Source: Acanthamoeba sp. SK_2022b
Taxonomy: Eukaryota > Discosea > Longamoebia > Acanthamoebidae
Assembly (NCBI GenBank): GCA_027943245.1
Contig: JANDJZ010000005.1
Coordinates: 124,001 to 188,000, forward strand
Direction of reading: 5' to 3'
DNA length: 64,000 nucleotides
Shown one piece after another: positions 1 through 11,449 of the stretch; position 1 is the first letter of the stretch; each line of letters opens with the position of its first letter. The notes under the pieces are model-generated. The model searched no databases. It saw nothing but the letters and a program-made list of their open reading frames with translations, and had not been told where the DNA came from. Position numbers and translations under genes: made by a program.

Positions 1-2657
1 GTGAGGACTCATAAGGAGGGCGACGAATTCTTCACCGGTGAAGAGGCCAAGAAGGTCGCGCGCGAGTTCCACAAGGAGCGCTCTGAGGCCCACCCTGTCC
101 GCTCGAAGCACTCCTACCGTGAGCCTTCCGTCAAGCATAACCTGGTCAAGGCCGTGACGCACACCAAGCTCAAGATCGCCGGCCGCGATAAGATCTCTCC
201 AGAGATCATCGCAAAGTACAACACTACCAAGAGAAACTATTGGGAGGACTATGGGACCATACTTCCCTTCAACTCGGCCCCGCTTTTCAACTCCGAGGAT
301 CGTTACGCGTTCCCCTATTCTACCATTGGTCTGGTCGTCACCTACACCTGGGTTGAAGTAGATTACGAGTGGTGGTGGGTAGCGGAGTACGCCTGCACGG
401 GAACCGTCATTGGACCAGGAACGGTACGAAATTCACGATGCTACATCCGAACAAAGGTCTGATGCACAAACGCGGCCTACACAGGTGGTCACTGATGAGA
501 TCTGCCTCGAAGGTGACCGAGTTATGTTCTACCCCTCCTGGGAGTTCACCGGTGGGCACGATTACTATTTTGAAGGCACTAGTCTCGGGTGTTGGGAGGC
601 GGTCTGGGGGTATTGGGGAGATGATGACAGCTCTTGGGGTCTGCTTGTCATGGACCGCAAGTCGGTACGCACCCTCTCCATCCTGGGGTACCGTATGCAC
701 CCCTCTGAGACTTGCTCCACGTTGCACAGCCGTCGGAGGCGCCTGGTCAGACCTACACCCTCGGTTCTCAGACCGGTAGGAACCTCATCTTACGCCTCAC
801 CATTCGCCTCATTCACTCACTATTCTCGGCGTAGGCTGGATGGGAGTCGCGCTTGACCAACCGTGGGAACTGCAAACGATGGTCGGCTACGACTTTGACT
901 ACTACGATTACAAGCGAGGCAAGGGCTGGTTGGATGTCTCCGCCATCGTCTCTGATCTGAAGATCTGCCAGAGTGCGCCTGTGTCCGCTTGGCGCCGTCG
1001 TGGCGGATGCGTGGATGTCCTCTACGGTACGGATATGGTCACCATCGGCGCTCCCATGATCGCCAACATGGGTCCCGACGACGGCGGCGAAGAGGAGGGT
1101 AACTTCTACCAGCGGAACATCGTCACGGGCATCGCCAGCAGCATCTTCAACGACTATGCTTACACCACCACCTTTAGCGATGACTTCGCCGATGCGATGG
1201 ATGAGCTCTGCTCCGACTTCTGCTGGGCCTGCTCAACCATGGAGGACGACGTACAATTGTCACAGTCTCCTCAGCGCCCCTTCAGCGGCCAGATCCTGGA
1301 TACCCCGTGCGCTACCTTCACTCCTGTCCGCTCATCATTGCTCTCTGCTGACTTTCTTTCGTCAGGGACATTCCTGTTTGGTGGTGGAAGCGAGAGCTGT
1401 CTGGCAAGTCGCAGCCTCAAGCCCCCACTTACCCTGTCAAGGCCAAGGATTCCCTGATCGGCCGTCACTCGGTCAAGGTGGGCAAGAACATGGCTCGCCA
1501 CTTCTCCAACACTACCCACCATCAAAGGAACAATTTCATCGAGGAGGGCGTCTTCAGCTCGTCCCCTATCATCGTGCCCAGCAACCGTTTCGTGTTCCCT
1601 TACACTACCTTCGGCAAGATCTTCACCTTCGAGGAGGTTGGGGACGAGTGCACCCTTGTTGCCACATGCACCGGAACAGTTGTTGGCCCACGCATCGTAT
1701 GTCGTTGCCCTCCTGGGTAGCTGCAAGCTTCGTTTTTGACGTAGCCCCCTTCCTCAGGTGATTGCGGATTCTAGTTGCCTGCGTCCGACCTGCGAAGGCG
1801 ACTACAGCTGGGAGTTCTATCCCGCCTGGCAGCAGCTTGAGTGCGACGAAGACACCGCCGTGGGCACCAGCTTGGGTAAGTTCCGTGGTGAGGATGCCAT
1901 CGTTACCGAGGACGGCTTCGAGGGCTTCTATTCAAACAACGTCGGTATCCTGACCATCGCGGTCGAATCGGTACGAGCGAGTAACCTCCCTACCTGTCGA
2001 TGCTTCGTTTCTGACTTGGTGCGTTGACAGGACCCCAAGTTCAGTTGGAGACAGTACACCGTAGGCAGCGTAACGGGCTGGCTGGGTCTTGACGCCTACT
2101 TGTGCAACGACGACGTGGCAGCCAACTTGGTCACCCAGGTGGCCTACTCCAACTCGCACAACCCCAACCGCCTCCAGATCGTCGCCACCAGCTTTGCCAC
2201 CATGGGCGAGCTGGATACCCCTTATGACAACAGCACCATCGAGGTGGTTGGCTTGTACACCGACATCTTCGACACTCGCGGCGTTCCGGCTGTTCTCAAC
2301 TTCGGCCCCCTCAACCGCAGCCCCTATGACATCGGCGAGCACTACGGTGAGTACCGCTGGAGGAACGTCCTCGCGGGTCTTGGAGGAATTCCCGAGCCAG
2401 AGGTCAGCCACCCCGGCCCAACCGGGACACCAGTGGATTTCACCCAGGTGTTCAGCGATTCGGAGGTCATTGTAGACCTGTTCGAAGAGGCCTGCTGCTC
2501 CGGATGTGAAGCCTGCGGAGACTACGAGCACTTCATCTTCGAGTACCCCTTGTCACCGGCCGTCGGACCCAATGGAGAGTACTCGAACGAGGGCTGGTGC
2601 GACAAGCGCTCTGGCACGCGCAGTCTGCGCCACGCCCTCGGCCGCAGAGGTTGCTGA
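1..2657 (+). CDS. Tandem trypsin-like (S1-fold) pseudoprotease, 5' partial
   Basis: Exons read as about 1-423, 485-664, 730-775, 835-1250, 1275-1306, 1366-1696, 1758-1970 and 2031-2657 (stop); the frame is open at the left edge, so the start lies outside. Two homologous domains follow each other. Each has an FPYxTxG strand and a CTGTVxGP strand, which in S1/V8-type proteases leads into the TAAHC box. Here the box reads VTDEIC in domain 1 and IADSSC in domain 2, so the catalytic His is replaced while the neighbouring Cys stays. The Asp region reads SSWGLLVM and NNVGILTI, and the nucleophile region (normally GxSGxP) reads TIGAP and TRGVP. All three catalytic residues therefore look lost in both copies. 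The shared order of strands, the matching introns after the VGP strand and the similar Cys-rich tails indicate an internal duplication. A binding or structural role is inferred; the function is unknown. Confidence 0.7.
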
Positions 2658-2844
2658 ACGCGCTTCCCCCCTCCCACTCCTTGGTGATGCACACCCTGTA
2701 CCCTTCGGGGTTTGTGAACTGGAATCCTTGATACCTCGCCCACAGCCTCTCCTTTGCCTCCTTATTCCTTTTGGCCTTCCGTCTCACCTGAGCTTGTCGA
2801 GACAAGAAAGAAAAAGGCTTTTTTTACTTATTGCTCTGCGGGGC

Positions 2845-5800
2845 TCATTCCAGGCCGAGATCGCGCATTCGCTTTGAGATCAGGGCCTCGAAAAACTCCA
2901 CCAGCTTCTGTGAGAGGGCAAGGCATGCGAGCGGCGCCACATGCACGGGGATCGAGTACAGATTGGGGGCGATCACGATTGCTGAGAGGATGGGGCAACC
3001 GTAGACGCGTACACGGGGTTAGCAGTCAGCCCTCATGGCTAATCAACAGCGCGAGCGGAGAAGGCGACAAACCCAGGTTCTTGGCGCTCATCTTGTTGGC
3101 CTGGCGCTGCGCGGTGATTTGGACGCAAAGGTCGATGATCCACAAAAGGAGGTTGTAGTTGAGGGGCGAGAGCAGAGCCAAAAGCTCATCGGTTTGGGTA
3201 TTGCTCCCATCGTCCTCCCACTCCTTTATCTGGCTCATGGGAATGGCAGAGAGAACCTGCGACGGCAACTCCCGGTACCAGAGCTGGCGAGGGGAGAAGT
3301 GCATATTCAGCACCGACCACGGCGGAAAACAAGCGAGCCCCAAGCACAGTACCTTTATGAGGGCCGGTATGCAGTTGATATCCTGGCAGGATATTGGCTG
3401 CTTCGAGTTGATCTGATGCTTCACCACTTTTAGCGCTCCCTCCTCGGGCGCCACCCGGAACACCCCCTCTTGCAGATGTCCCTTGTTGGCCAGGAAGTAG
3501 TCCTTCATCTGCACCAATACCCCTGGCACGTCTAAGCCTGGGGCGTGTGTCAGCAAATCACCAAGCGACACACGAAGCGGTGAGCTATGATAGCCTGACG
3601 CTTGCAACTTCAGTACACTTGCAGTGCTTACCGTGATCGTTGACGGTGGGAAGCAACGCGGGATCGACTAGGAGATTCATCGGCAGTAGGGAGCACACAG
3701 AGTTTCAACCTCAAAACGGCATCCACACGAGCAGGCGGGTGAATGTGTACCGGAAAAGAATGAATGCTCCGTCTCGCGGTTGACGAGAACGAAAAAGGTG
3801 CCCACTCGTGACACTTTAATCTCGATCACCTGCTGGACGACGCCTGGCTTCTGAACAACCATGGTGAACTTGACCCGAGTGCTCCGTTGCTGGATTCCCG
3901 ACAGGCAGACCATCAGAACTCACAGACATGGGCGAGTAGAGAGTGAGAGAGAGGCGAGTACGGGCTTCATGCGGCCACTGGTAATGTCGACGATGATGTT
4001 GTGCGTCGAGCAGGCCCCTACGGCCGAAATTGCGAACCTTACCGAAACCGCGCTGGCATTGGTGAGGATCAGATAGTCCTCCACTACTTTGTGCATTGGC
4101 AGCGCGCCGCCCTGGTATCCAAAGTCCAGGTAGTACTTGCTCAACTGTCCACCAAAATAGATGCACGTGTGAGCAGGTATCCATGGTGGCCGCATTTGGA
4201 CCAATGCAGTTCGGTGCATCAGCGTACGGTGAACTCCACTGGCATTACGATTGACCTGCGTACGCGGTGATTCTTCTCTGTGGTTTTGCTGTGAGCCTCC
4301 CGGTAGGCCTAATTCACGCCATAAGATCTGTCAGCAGGTATCCCGCGAGACGCTAACGCGCTTAGTCTGCTGCCTTGGTTGGGGAACTGCCTGAGCCAGA
4401 CGGCCGATGGCGTCCGTTACGGGGAGCAAAAGCAGCGTGCGGTGCACTCTCAGCCGCTCTTCCTCGGTGGGGAACCGTTCGGGCGAACAGCACCTGCCCA
4501 AGGAAAGCCCTGTCATTGAAGCCAAGAAAAAAACCGATTGCCCCTTGGGCGCCAATCGTACTTTCTGAGCGCCTCGTGCAGCTGGCTGAAGAGCAGGCTA
4601 TCCTGCCCTTCCTTTCTCATCGCTTCACCCCCGGAACCCTGCCGGCCAGACACAAAGGCATCGCTTCTCAGCCTGTTTAACTTGTTGCCATCGCTTCCAC
4701 TATGATAAACAGGCACTGGTCAGCACGATGACGTGAGCGGTTGGTGGGTAAGCGCTAGGTACGCTACCCCGCGTCACTGGTGGTTCCTCCCGCAAAGGTC
4801 TTGCGGAGGCTCGTGGGCCCGTTCATAATCTTTTCGGCCTGCGCGACGATCTGCTGCAACTGGTGGGGCGAGAGCCTGCCGCCAGGGCTCCGCATGGTGG
4901 CCGGTATGGCTTTCGTGTTAAAAGCCATCTTGGGCGAAGAAGAGAGAGGCTGAAACGCGCGCTGACCGCGTTCGATGGGCTTTGAAGGAGAAGAAGATGA
5001 TGACGACGACGACGACGACGAGAGGCTTGTGGATGCCAGAGACAGCATTTGCTTCCACTGACCGGCAGCGGACTGCAAAGGCGGTACATCGAAGCTGCTG
5101 TCCGGCTGCGACCACGGGAGTGGGCGGGAGGCAGCTGGTGGTGAAGTGTAAGAAGGAGCGAAGCAAGAAGGGGACACTGACTCTATCGCGGGCGAGTAGG
5201 GCGGAGATGCGGAGGGCTGTGGTGATGATCGCGACGACGAGTCGAGGAGAGCGTTGACAATGGACTGGTGTGGACTGGATGCCACCCGAAGCGGAGATGT
5301 GGAGTATTGCCCATAGAGCGCCTTGGTGAGAGCCGGTGAATCAGGCGAGCCACGAGGCGACAGGCTTAGCGACGACCTCCGCCGCTCCGCGGCGACCTGT
5401 GCGGAGGGCGCACCCAGTGCGCCGAGGTACAGTGGTCGTGCGGGGAGCTGGTGCGCTGGATAAACCAACTCTGACGCCGGCGAGGGTAAACGGCCAGAAA
5501 TGTGGTACACGGCATGGCCAAATTCTTCGTCGGTGTTCTCGGTGCCGTCCAAGTCTTCGGTGGAATCGCAATTGTCACCGTAGGAGTCATAGTATTCCTT
5601 CATTTCATCGGCCGAACACCCAGCCATTCGGGAGAGGAGTGTCTGGATCACTGGCAGTCTTCCAGGTAATTCTTGAGAAGACAGCAGGCCAGGAGGTAAA
5701 GGAGGAGGACTGGTAGGCGGCGGGCCAAGGCTGACGGGGCTCTGCGCAGGTGGTGATTGGCGCTGCTGATTGGGGGCCGCTGTCGGTGACCCCTCATCGT

Positions 5801-6011
5801 CTTCGTGTGTTCCGCTGTCACGGAGCGCTTGCCTCCAGTACTCTGTGACCGGCTGCGATGAACAGGGATAGCTCGGCGACGAGCTTATACTCACGCCAGC
5901 AGGGGAGTCGAAGCCTTTGGGCGACGGCTTTCGTGGGGCTGGTTGAGATTCTTGCTGCCGAGGCGACACGGGTGTGGGTATCGGTGGTAGCGGCCTGTTT
6001 GCGTTGGCCAT
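2845..6011 (-). CDS. ASH-RhoGAP domain protein (OCRL C-terminus-like)
   Basis: From the N-terminus: a long Pro/Ser-rich low-complexity region (about 5990 down to 4765, with a run of Ser near 4990-5030); a linker with a poorly resolved exon (about 4720-4380); an immunoglobulin-like ASH segment (about 4260-3780, containing YYLDFGYQGG and VVEDYLILTNAS); then a RhoGAP domain (about 3610-2845). RhoGAP hallmarks are EGVFRVAP with the arginine finger, WYRELPSQVL after an intron, and KNLG joined to IVIAPNL after a second intron. The stop is at 2845-2847. RhoGAPs stimulate GTP hydrolysis on Rho/Rac/Cdc42-type GTPases. The ASH-RhoGAP pair is known from OCRL/INPP5B, but no 5-phosphatase domain is visible. 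The start was taken at MANANRPLPP; an in-frame Met lies slightly upstream at 6086. The N-terminal region and the GAP may belong to one gene (preferred) or two. Confidence 0.7.
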
Positions 6012-6513
6012 TACGGCAGATCTATTTAGCGGTGGGCGGTGAGGGATTGAGTGATAGAGGACGGGATAGGTCAGTTGGATGCACATTGTGCTTCAAGCGG
6101 GGTGCACAGTGATCGACATCCCCGCCCCGCATAAACATGGCCAGATTAACAAACTGATGGTGAAGTGCGGTTTGAATCTTGCTCAACGAACCTCTTGAAA
6201 GACGCGAGGCGAGGATGGATCTGTGGTGCTTCTCGAAAACAGCTCCTACGCTGCTTTCTGGTAGTTTGTTGTGGAACGTAGAGGGTGTTCTTGCCTGCGT
6301 CCCACTGGGAGTTTCCTTATATGACGGCCTTCCTTTTCAGCACACCAGGTATTTGATGCATAGCAAGCACCTGCTTCCACGGTTTGGCGCACCTTTGTCT
6401 CCTCTTCCTCAACACATTCTTGCGCTCTTCCGCGAGATGCACTCCGGAGGCGAGGCGCAAAAACATAAGCCTGTATCGGCAAAAACAAAACCATCCAACA
6501 GACCAAACGAGAA
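6012..6513. promoter_or_regulatory. Divergent intergenic region between the RhoGAP gene and SMUG1
   Basis: About 500 bases separate the start codons of two divergently transcribed genes, so it must hold both 5' UTRs and both promoters. No convincing TATA element or ORF stands out. Short ORFs here lack coding character. The 3' part, just before the SMUG1 ATG, is A-rich. Confidence 0.4.
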
Positions 6514-7802
6514 ATGGCAAATTTAAAAAGATTGATGAAGCGATTCGGGGAGGAGGTGGGCAAGATGACATTTAGACTTCCGGTCGCGTACGTCTACAAC
6601 CCGTTGGACTATGCTTGGGCTGGCCAGGAGGCTTTTATCGATAAATTCTTCAGCCAAGGCGCCGAGAATCTTGGCCCTGAACCTCGTCCGACCATGCTAG
6701 TGGGCATGAATCCCGGACCGTACGGCATGACGCAAAGTGGTACCACCCCTGCTTCCTTGTTTAGGCCTCCCGGGCGAGCCAAAGCACAAAACACCTCAGC
6801 TAAGGTGTCACCTGATGCTGTGCAGGGGTGGCTTTCGGCGCGCCCAAGTTGGTGAGGAGCTGGATGGGAATCGACCTTCCTGCTGACGCCATCCGCCCAC
6901 CGGTCGTGGTTTGTCCCGCACGACCCATCTTTGGCTTCTCCCCGGTGCCTATCACCTCCATGACGACGTTGGCAGAAGGCGACCTCGGCAGCACGGGGAG
7001 CAAGAAGAGGAAGCGAGCACCAGCACGACAGCCTTCGCTGAGGGAAGAGGTGAGCGGAAAGCGCATCTACGCTGATTGGGCGATGAACACCTATCCGTCG
7101 GCAGAGGCGTTCTTCAAGGAGTTCTATATTCACCCCTACTGCCCCATGCAGTTCATGTCGGCCAGTGGGACAAACATTACCCCTGACCAGCTTCACAAGG
7201 AGGACCGCGCCGAGCTATACGCGGTGTGCGACCGCTACCTGCAGGAGGCCATCGAGCTGCTGCAGCCCAAGAGGGTCATTGGGATCGGCAACTTCGCCGA
7301 CGAGCGCATACGAGACACGCTCAAGCGCTGGCAAGCTCAAGGGCGGGAAGAAGAAGCTCGGTTGCTGGAGAACCTGGTTGTGGGCAAGATACCTCATCCC
7401 AGGCACGAAGCTACTCTTTCTCTCCGAGCCTGTGCACCACGTGACATACTAACATCAACCGCATGCGTGTACAGCCCGCGGAGTCCGTTGGCACGAATCG
7501 CGTGGGGCAACAGAGCGAGCAAGATCAACGAGCTCCTGCGCGGGTTCGGTGTGGAGGTGCCCTACACGGTTCCGGACGTGCTGGACATCACCGAAGATAA
7601 CCAGGAAGAGGCTCGCGAAGTTGTGACGGCTCTATACAGAGAGGAAGCTGATACTGACAGCTGTGGTGAGCGGAGATCGTCACCAATGCCCACGAGTTGT
7701 GGCTACAGCCCTTCGGCACCCTTGCCAATCAGCAAGAGGAGGAGACGTCGGGCAGGTAGACAGGAAAAGAAAGAGAAACCAACATGGAAAAACACAAAAT
7801 AA
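6514..7802 (+). CDS. SMUG1: SMUG1-type single-strand-selective uracil-DNA glycosylase
   Basis: Removes uracil and oxidised pyrimidines from DNA as the first step of base-excision repair. Exons are about 6514-6739, 6826-7402 and 7475-7802. The water-activating motif GMNPGPYGM (human GMNPGPFGM) lies at 6703-6730. VAFGAPKLVRSWMGI after intron 1 matches the human sequence. NITPDQL and VIGIGNFADERI follow, and the second catalytic motif HPSPRSP is rebuilt only by joining CATCCCAG at 7395-7402 to exon 3 at 7475. That intron starts with GC, not GT. A basic insert (GSKKRKRAPARQ, about 7000-7030) and a basic C-terminal tail (SKRRRRRAGRQEKKEK) are additions compared with the human protein and look like nuclear-localisation signals. 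The family assignment is firm; the tail is conserved poorly if at all. Confidence 0.92.
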
Positions 7803-7899
7803 AAGAGAACTTTGTTTCAGTGATCAGCGAGAAGGGATTTCAAGCATTGCTTTGGCTGGCTGGATTTAAAACAACCAGCTTCAGCCCAACACAAAAGGC

Positions 7900-9737
7900 A
7901 TGGAATCGACGCAGGCCTTCAGCGAGCCGGAGGGAAGATGGTTGGACACCTACAAACTGCTGGAGAGGCCTGGTCCTCTCGCTGGTGAGGCCTTCGAGCC
8001 CGACACCCCTGATGCCCCGAAGGTACCTCCATCAAGTCCATTGTTTATGTTGTGAACATAAATCACTGGCTGCCCAGTGAGGGTCTTGACAACTTGCCAT
8101 TCAAATGGTGGTTCTTCTTCTCCAAATAGTTGAAGAACTATTTGAGGGCATTCGAGAATGATAGGGGCGATCCCAACTGCAAGATCCTCGTTATCGGCGC
8201 TGGTGGCCTCGGCTGTGAGCTGCTTAAGGACCTCGCTCTCTCAGGTACAGCCCTAATACATTTGTTCGCGTTTCTTTGCATCAAATAATCTTTTTAAAAC
8301 CGAATAAATCAGGGTTTCGCTGCATCGACGTGATCGATATGGACACGATCGACATCTCAAACCTGAACCGCCAGTTCCTGTTCCGGCCTGCCGACGTGGG
8401 CAAGGCCAAGGCCGAGGTGGCCGCCCGCTTCATCAACGAGCGCGTGCCTGGCTGCCGCGTCACTCCGTACGCGCTCCCTCCGATGCCAGCTCGCCCCTGC
8501 GCATTCGACGGCTCTTGCCAGTCTTTGGCTCACACCGACCGCCGGGTCACACAGTCACTACTGCAGGATCGAGGACAAGGACGATGACTTCTACCGAGAG
8601 TTCAACATCATCATTTGCGGTCTCGACTCCATTGAAGCCAGGCGGTACATGAACTCCGTGCTGGTTGGCCTCGTCGACCACGGTGACGACGGCGAGATCG
8701 ATCCCGACACCATCATCCCCATGATCGACGGAGGCACCGAAGGTGGGAGTGCACTCCATCTCTGCTGTAGAGTGGCGCCCTCGCGACTCACACGCCGGCG
8801 CGCCGTGCAGGGTTCAAGGGCCAAGCAAGAGTGATTTTGCCCGGCATCACGGCGTGCTTTGAGTGCACGCTGGAGCTGTTCCCTCCCAAGACCACCTTCC
8901 AGATCTGCACCATCGCCCACACGCCCCGCAGGCCCGAGCACTGCATCGAATACGCCCGCCTGTTCAAATGGGGCGAGGACAAGCCCTTCAAGGACGAGAA
9001 GGGCGAGGTCGTCAAGCCCGACATGGACAACCCCCTCCACCTCAGGTGGATGTACGAAGTCGCCAGGAAGAGGGCTGAGGTAACCACCCACTCGCACACC
9101 TTTTATTTATTTATTGTTGTTTCATTTTGTTTTGGCCTTTTTCTTTGTAGGAGTTTGGCATCAAGGGTGTGACGCTGCGCAGCACCAAGGGCGTGATTAA
9201 GAACATCATTCCCGCCATCGCGTCCACCAACGCCGTGATCGCCGCCGCGTGCGCGAACGAGGCGTTCAAGTTCGCCACCAACGCTTCGGGCTTCCTCAAC
9301 AACTACATGATGTACAATGGCGGCGGCGGCGTGTACACCTTCACCTTTGAGTATGAGCGCAAGCCCAACTGCCTGGGCTGTGGCACCGTCGACAACGTCA
9401 TCGAGTGGAACGTCAACCCCGACCAAAAGTGGGAGGACTTTATCGAGGACCTCGCCAAGGACTCCACCCTCCAGCTCACCAGGCCATCCATTAGGTTTGC
9501 GTCTGCCCAGCCCTCTCTTGGTCGCTCGCCTGATCCTAACCCTCTGGTGGGTTTCTCAGGTGTCCGGACAAAAACATTGGCATCTACATGCAGAATCCAC
9601 CCATGCTGGAGAAGAAACTGAGGCCCAATCTGTCCAAGACCATCGGGGAGCTCATCGACGACGGCAACTCGCTCAACATCACCGCACCCACCCTCCCCGG
9701 CGTCGCCGTCACTATGAAGATCCGCTTCAACAAATGA
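7900..9737 (+). CDS. UBA3: NEDD8-activating enzyme E1 catalytic subunit
   Basis: Adenylates NEDD8 and forms a thioester with it, together with the APPBP1/NAE1 subunit, before transfer to the E2 UBC12. Exons: 7900-8022, 8130-8244, 8313-8466, 8555-8742, 8811-9079, 9151-9494, 9560-9737. Signatures: nucleotide-binding [55 protein letters not shown], and the active-site region [12 protein letters not shown], where the catalytic Cys sits in TACxECT as in human UBA3 (around 8845-8880). [17 protein letters not shown] and the zinc-binding CLGCG pair are also present. The C-terminal ubiquitin-fold segment ends in TMKIRFNK. Start chosen at [14 protein letters not shown], which aligns with the human GRWNHV region. 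Exon 4 best begins at 8555, giving [18 protein letters not shown] canonical AATAAA lies at 9771. Confidence 0.95.
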
Positions 9738-9770
9738 GCAACCCGCCTCGCTCCCTACCGGACCAGCCCC

Positions 9771-9776
9771 AATAAA
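9771..9776 (+). terminator. Polyadenylation signal of UBA3
   Basis: AATAAA lies 34 nt after the UBA3 stop codon. The convergent TMEM164 stop codon is at 9836, so the two 3' UTRs are very short or overlap. Confidence 0.6.
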
Positions 9777-9835
9777 ACGTGGTGACGTTGTACACATCGA
9801 GCAGGTGTTTCGTGTGATTGTCTTCGCAAGTCGGC

Positions 9836-11218
9836 TTAATGCTTCTTTTCTTTCGCAGTGGGGGACTTGGCGCTGTTCTTGGGCTGCTTCTGCCCTGCCT
9901 TGCTCTTCCTGTTGCTGTCGCCGCAGATACGGTCGTAGAGACCGCGCGCCGCTTGGACCGCCCACAGCGCCGGGTACCTGCCGGACAAGTCAAGAAGGTG
10001 AGTAGGACCGCGGCAACGAAAGGGGGGCGACCGTTGTAATTCCAATCAAAGCGAAGCGTACCCAGCAATGCAGGCGCAGAAGGTGAGGAGGGCGGCCATC
10101 TTGTATTTGTACAAGCGACCATGCCAGAAACTCGCCGCTGTAGTGCGCAACGTGCGCCATATGAGCAACAGGACACGCGGTAGCGTAAGCGGGGGGGGGG
10201 GCGTAAACCATTCGGAGGCCACAGCAGATATGAGAGGTTGATGCCAGTGAAGAGACCCGGGATGAGGTGGAGGTTGATGTGGAAGAGGAACATCACCGCG
10301 ATCGCCTTCATCACAAAGTCGAACCCATGCTTCTCCCCGCTGTCCATCATCGCCGTCCTACAACGTCAGCCAAACGAACACAAAAGGGAAGGTGGCGCCC
10401 TACCGATAGAGCTCAAAGCGCCTGGTCCACACAAGCAGATAGGGAGTCAAGAGGAGAGCTGGAGGACAGAAGTGGAGAGAGGGGGGAGAGAGAGAGAGAG
10501 AGAGACGGAAGAAGTTAGGTGAGTAAGGGAGTAGGATATATACGCGCAGGCACGTGAGAGGCGGTGGTGCACGCGTACTGACGTGTTGGATCCAAAACAC
10601 TTCGCGCTGGAGGAAGAACTTGACGTTCTCCATGTCGGGGAACAGCAACGCGAGCGCGCTAACCGACCAAATGAAGTGAGTGCAAGCAAGAGCGGTATCG
10701 CAAGGCGATGGCAACTCGATGGACCATGGGCGAGCGTACGTATTATGAGTGTAGAAGACGAGCAGGTTGAAAAAGTAGGTGGCCCTTCTGGTGTTGTGCG
10801 TACACATGATATAAATGTAGCTCAGGGACAGAACGTGGCAAGGGAACAGCATGGACGCCAAGTGCACCCAACCTGGCGTACGTAACAAAACGCTGCAAGG
10901 TGAGCCGGTAGTCTGTCGTTGAATTGATTGATAAATAATTTAAAAATAAAAATATTTACCTAGGCCGGCCTTGTAGAAGAGGTTGAGGAAGAAGGAGATG
11001 CCGAGAGTGGCTACCAACACCATCTCGAGGACTGAGAGCGACGCTCTCTTGTCGACCATCTTCAGCGGATCATGTTTTCGCCGGCGGTGGCTCCAGAGGC
11101 CCACAGCGAGGAGTGCCCCCATGAGGACGTTGGAGATGATGACGTCTTCCACATGCTCGCGGAGTGACAAAAACTCATAGTTGAGGATAGGGTGGCGAGG
11201 GGACGATCCTGCTTCCAT
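9836..11218 (-). CDS. TMEM164-family multi-pass membrane protein
   Basis: Matches the human TMEM164 architecture, including EHVEDVIISNVLMGALLAVGL (first TM), FPCHVLSLSYIYIMC, ALALLFPDMENVKFFL followed by FWIQH, then LLLTPYLLVWTRRFELYR, FHINLHLIPGLFTGINLSYL, LWPPN and a last TM rebuilt as MAALLTFCACIAGYPALW. The corresponding human strings are LALLFP...IQH and EVNLNNMLCPA. At least six coding exons; the last ends with a basic tail at 9836. A 70-nt intron with a run of G/C (10192-10202) precedes the WHGRLYKYK exon. Human TMEM164 has been reported as an acyltransferase making arachidonoyl ether phospholipids; whether the amoeba protein does the same is inference. The start may be the in-frame Met at 11308. 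Confidence 0.8.
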
Positions 11219-11449
11219 CTCTTCTTGTTCTCGTGGACACTTTGCTTTTTCAATGGCTGCCTGGTGTTTTGGTCCCTTTTTGTTGGTTGTGACGAACCAG
11301 CACGTCACCTGCCTGGTCGCTTAGAGTAACCAGTGTACGGCCAAGCATCAAGAAAGAGCAACGTGGACATGAAGGTGAAGAACTGTTCATTTCTTTACAA
11401 GGCTACAGTGTGTAGCGCGAAGATTAAGAGAGGAGATTATGATGGTTGA

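Noticed and set aside
8591..9965. Minus-strand ORFs across the UBA3 exons
   Set aside because: UBA3 exons align throughout with human UBA3; the opposite frames carry no domain.
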